In this document: in pieces, positions 61,501 through 64,000 of the stretch
How the letters are laid out: every line of letters begins with the position of its first letter
Position numbering within the stretch: the first letter of the stretch is position 1
Assembly: GCA_007449985.2 (NCBI GenBank)
Contig: VIIQ02000575.1
Coordinates: 877,001 to 941,000, forward strand
Reading direction: 5' to 3'
Source of the DNA: Desmodesmus armatus
Lineage: Eukaryota; Chlorophyta; Chlorophyceae; Sphaeropleales; Scenedesmaceae
DNA: 64,000 nt
Notes under the pieces: generated by a model
The model's input: the letters and a program-made list of their open reading frames with translations, nothing else
Told to the model about the DNA's origin: nothing
Database searches by the model: none
Program-made: the position numbers and the translations under genes

Positions 61501-63991
61501 TGTCTGCATGCTGTTCAGCAGCAGACACAGGGAATAGCCAGAGATACAGGGGCCAGAGTGGCCTGCAGCAGGTGTGGTTGTGCCTGTGCCGACTGGACTA
61601 GGGCTGAAGGTGGCTGTTGGGGTCAGCGGCTAGTGTGGCAGCAGTACTCAAGTTGTGCACTGCACCTGCAAGTATCAACGTGCTAATGAACCAGGAGTGC
61701 GACGTACGCTGCGAGGGGGTAACCTTGCTGTAACACCTCCCCTTGTTGCTCCACTGCGCTGCATACCTGTGCAGGCACCTGGCTATCCTGTGTGACGTGA
61801 TGACCTGCCGTGGGCACTTGATGGCCATCACTCGCCATGGCATCAACCGGACCGACTCCTCTCCACTGGCTCAGTGCAGCTTTGAGGAGACGGTGGACAT
61901 CCTGCTGAGGGCAGCAATGTACGCGGAGAAGGACCGCATGATGGTGAGTCACACCAGAGTGAAATCAAACAGATGTTGACGCAAAGCCAGTCGAAGCACA
62001 GTGACCGGCAGGTGTGCTGCCGGGTGCAGAGGGCACTGGCAGCTAGAGGTTGGGCTGTGCTCTGTCAGCACAGCCAACATTAGGTGCAAGGGGCACTGGG
62101 CAACTGAGTCTATGTGTGTCCGCGCAACATGGGTCAGTAGGCCTTGTGCTGGCACCTGCAGCTGAATGATGCATAAGGTGCTCCAGAACTCCTTTCGGCA
62201 CACTCTGTGGCTTGGTGCTTGGCGCTCATGCTGCCCCTGTCGTGTTTTGATGTCGTGCTGCTCTCAGGGCGTCTCCGAAAACATCATGCTGGGCCAGCTG
62301 TGCCCCCTGGGTACCGGTGCCTTTGACCTGCTGCTGAACGAGGATGAGCTGGCTGCTGCTGTCGACCTGCTGGCTGACGATGAGGAGTACGAGTATGGGG
62401 ACGGCTACATGACCCCTGGGCGCATGACACCCGGACACATGACGCCCAGCAGGACGCCGCACTACACACCCAACAGGTAGCTGCATAGTCACACACCACC
62501 TCAGGCTTGCAGCCTCTCACTGTTAGATGCTGGTTGGCACAATCTTGAGCAGGCTTTTGGGGAGAGAGCTGTACCTGTGTACCTCCAAAAGGTTGGGTAA
62601 TATATGCATGACTGTCACACACTTTGTCGCCTGGTGTGCTGCCGTTTTTTGTTCGCCTGCAGGGACCCTGACCAGTTGATGGACAATGTGCACTTCTCAC
62701 CCCTACGGGACATCCAGTTCAGCCCAATGCGCGGCTCACCAATGTCCCCAGGCGCCATCAGCCCAGCTGCAGGTGGGGGCTACAGTCCCACCAGCCCTGG
62801 CTACAGCCCAACAAGCCCTGGCTACAGCCCGACGAGCCCCACCTACAGTCCTACCAGCCCTGGCTACAGCCCCACGAGCCCTGGCTACAGCCCAACAAGC
62901 CCGGGGTACAGTCCCACAAGTCCGGGGTACAGTCCGACGTCGCCTACGTACAGCCCTACGTCGCCGACTTACAGCCCAACAAGTCCGACGTACAGCCCCA
63001 CGTCGCCAACGTACAGCCCTACAAGTCCGACGTACAGGTGAGCAGGGACCCTGCACAGCATGTAGATCCACAAGCAGTATCAGCATGTGAAATTGTTGAA
63101 CCAGGGGATAGCGGCTTGCTGTGTGAAGGCGTTGAAACAGGCACTTGCGGCTTGTTTTTGTGTTTGCTGGTTCGTCAGCAATACATACCACTGGTAGCTC
63201 ACCTTGACTTGTACTGCTTGGCTGGCTGGTGTTCTTGCAGTCCAACGTCGCCGACATACAGTCCGACGAGTCCCACATACAGTCCGACGTCGCCAACTTA
63301 CAGCCCGACGAGCCCAACTTACAGTCCGACGTCGCCGACGTACAGCCCAACGAGCCCTACGTACAGCCCGACGTCGCCAACGTACAGCCCTACAAGCCCG
63401 ACGTACAGCCCAACGAGCCCCACGTACAGGTGGGAGATTGTGGTGCCAAGGGGCAGCTAGTAGCATATGCTTGGACTGACACTCTCGGGTAGGGTTGGCA
63501 GGCAGAGTGAAGGCTCCTTTGGGCATTGTCAGCTCATTGCTGAGGGAAGATCAACATCAAATTCACCTTGCAGTCCTGAAGGCCTTGCCCCAGCCCCCCA
63601 GTTGACCTGGCTTCCTTCTCTTGTGTGCTGCAGCCCGACGTCGCCAACGTACAGCCCTACCTCGCCGCAGTACAGTCCAACGTCCCCGCAGTTCAGCCCA
63701 ACGTCGCCGCAGTACAGCCCTACGTCGCCAGCGTACAGCCCGACGTCCCCGGCGTACAGCCCGACCTCGCCGGCGTACAGCCCCGGCAGTCCAGCAGCAG
63801 GAGCAGCAGCAGCAGGTGCAGCAGGAGGGCAGCAGCAGGGCGCAGCAGCGAGTCCAGGGTACAGCCCTCCGGAGCCCAACATCAGCCCCCCACATGGTGG
63901 GGCGCCTGCAGCGGGTGGCAGCGGTGCAGGGCAGCAAGGCCTAAGTCCAGCAAGGGAGGGCGAGGGGGATGACATGCAGCTTGATGACTGA
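49596..63991 (+). CDS. RPB1: RNA polymerase II largest subunit, complete
   Basis: Predicted 1,823 residues from 35 exons that all join in phase (5,472 nt including TGA). Landmarks in order: clamp core ([16 protein letters not shown]); [16 protein letters not shown] switch region; active-site [10 protein letters not shown] (residues 472-481) with the three Mg-binding Asp; [11 protein letters not shown]; bridge helix [20 protein letters not shown]; trigger loop [20 protein letters not shown]; jaw and cleft segments; linker with MTPG repeats; and a heptad tail. Length fits the family. The ATG gives [13 protein letters not shown] directly before the conserved [11 protein letters not shown]. One intron (56398-56712) is GC-AG. 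The clamp zinc ligands are largely missing (see separate entry). Divergent from the OPR gene. Confidence 0.98.
49902..51276 (+). other. RPB1: RPB1 clamp region with degenerate zinc sites
   Basis: The usual first zinc motif is CxxC...CPGH; here it reads [18 protein letters not shown], so the ligands are C69, D72, C79 and Y82: two of four changed. The second site normally has CxxC in a VCxxC segment plus two later Cys. Here RCVGHFNSK (G109, N112), HKRWDDAGG and GGNPQP have none of the four ligands. The coding bases lie within single exons for the first three motifs. Confidence 0.85.
56398..56712 (+). other. RPB1: GC-AG intron in RPB1
   Basis: Exon 19 ends ...AGCCCACAG and the intron starts GCAAGT; the acceptor is cccacag before GAGTTC. 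The join gives [15 protein letters not shown], one of the most conserved stretches of RPB1, so the assignment is firm. Confidence 0.92.
56850..56950. repeat. AT-rich patch in RPB1 intron 20
   Basis: About 100 bp of very AT-rich sequence, with TATAATTCAAAAA-like words repeated (near 56855 and 56898), inside otherwise GC-rich DNA just after the donor of exon 20. It could be an organelle-DNA insertion or the remnant of a small element. Confidence 0.6.
58183..58345 (+). repeat. Duplicated splice acceptor in RPB1 intron 23
   Basis: An imperfect duplication of about 92 bp: CAGCTTCTCACACCC...TGCTGCAGGAGCTGG ends at 58252 and CAGCTTGTCTCACACCC...TGCTGCAGGAGCTGG ends at 58344. The second copy is the real acceptor of exon 24 (start 58336). 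Use of the first (58244) would add 92 nt and shift the frame. Confidence 0.7.
58507..58559. repeat. Two perfect adjacent hairpins in RPB1 intron 24
   Basis: Arms 58507-58520 and 58522-58535 form a 14-bp stem around a single C; arms 58537-58547 and 58549-58559 form an 11-bp stem around a single G. Both are flawless and only one base apart, in the intron 58470-58893. Confidence 0.85.
62663..63991 (+). other. RPB1: RPB1 C-terminal heptad domain: 29 repeats over three exons
   Basis: The tail spans residues 1557-1759: 12 heptads in exon 33, 9 in exon 34 and 8 in exon 35, counting split codons. Position 7 is Thr, Gly, Gln or Ala and never Ser. Two heptads deviate elsewhere: FSPTSPQ and YSPGSPA. 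Both introns interrupt the same place, the Ser2 codon after AG. Exon 34 (189 nt) is therefore exactly nine heptads and can be skipped in frame. A 64-residue non-heptad tail, rich in Ala, Gly and Gln, ends GDDMQLDD. Confidence 0.95.
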
Positions 63992-64000
63992 GCTGCTCTG

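Larger units (their letters stand above)
49596..63991 (+). other. RPB1: Exon map of RPB1
   Basis: Exons: 49596-49685, 49902-50094, 50493-50566, 50770-50872, 51167-51276, 51598-51767, 52081-52201, 52442-52531, 52744-52922, 53153-53282, 53518-53642, 53815-53983, 54206-54292, 54450-54515, 54703-54829, 54997-55130, 55413-55529, 55848-55941, 56153-56397, 56713-56831, 57058-57148, 57400-57530, 57769-57976, 58336-58469, 58894-59020, 59227-59450, 59791-59998, 60257-60418, 60861-61052, 61343-61494, 61775-61943, 62268-62476, 62663-63037, 63241-63429, 63634-63991. Each join restores a segment conserved in eukaryotic RPB1. Confidence 0.9.

Overview
This 64 kb window looks like nuclear DNA of a green alga (core Chlorophyta, most likely Chlorophyceae). 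The genes are dense and intron-rich, with short exons, nearly all GT-AG splice sites (acceptors typically tgcag) and strong CAG/CTG bias giving poly-Gln and poly-Ala stretches. The gene set includes an octotricopeptide-type organelle RNA-factor candidate, a receptor-type nucleotide cyclase and a KDZ-superfamily transposase, all compatible with chlorophytes. No prokaryotic operon, tRNA, rRNA or CRISPR array was seen. Exon maps were built by hand from splice sites, reading phase and family motifs; four of the six add up to complete reading frames.

Layout. (1) 60-18308, minus: a complete 32-exon HEATR5/SWEETIE/Laa1-type HEAT-repeat gene. One intron holds a 905-bp terminal-inverted-repeat element with target-site duplication, another a foldback cluster. 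(2) 18309-20263: intergenic, with an inverted pair of telomere-like motifs. (3) 20264-30101, minus: signal peptide, plant-type leucine-rich repeats, one membrane span and two tandem class III nucleotide cyclase domains; parts of the cyclase region do not stay in one frame. (4) 30102-30743: divergent promoter interval. (5) 30744-33604, plus: a five-exon gene of unknown family with a four-Cys zinc ribbon and an apparent 1-nt frame break. (6) 33605-36308: non-coding accessory DNA with 2.6 copies of a 510-bp tandem repeat. (7) 36309-42388, minus: a full-length 13-exon KDZ (Kyakuja-Dileera-Zisupton) transposase gene with its D, D and E positions. (8) 42389-45067: a piggyBac-like terminal-repeat pair (43513-44767) and a long CA microsatellite. 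(9) 45068-49212, minus: a four-exon OPR/TBC2-like gene. (10) 49596-63991, plus: the complete 35-exon RPB1 gene, divergent from the OPR gene across 383 bp.

How it fits together. HEATR5 (clathrin-adaptor trafficking) and RPB1 (transcription) are conserved housekeeping anchors. The stretch from about 30.7 to 44.8 kb is an accessory block of mobile-element and unknown genes. The most notable observations are: a predicted RPB1 lacking most zinc ligands of both clamp zinc sites; an RPB1 tail of 29 heptads with no Ser7, whose middle exon encodes exactly nine heptads; an LRR receptor fused to two cyclase domains that appear to share one active site; an intact KDZ transposase gene; and the unknown zinc-ribbon gene beside it.
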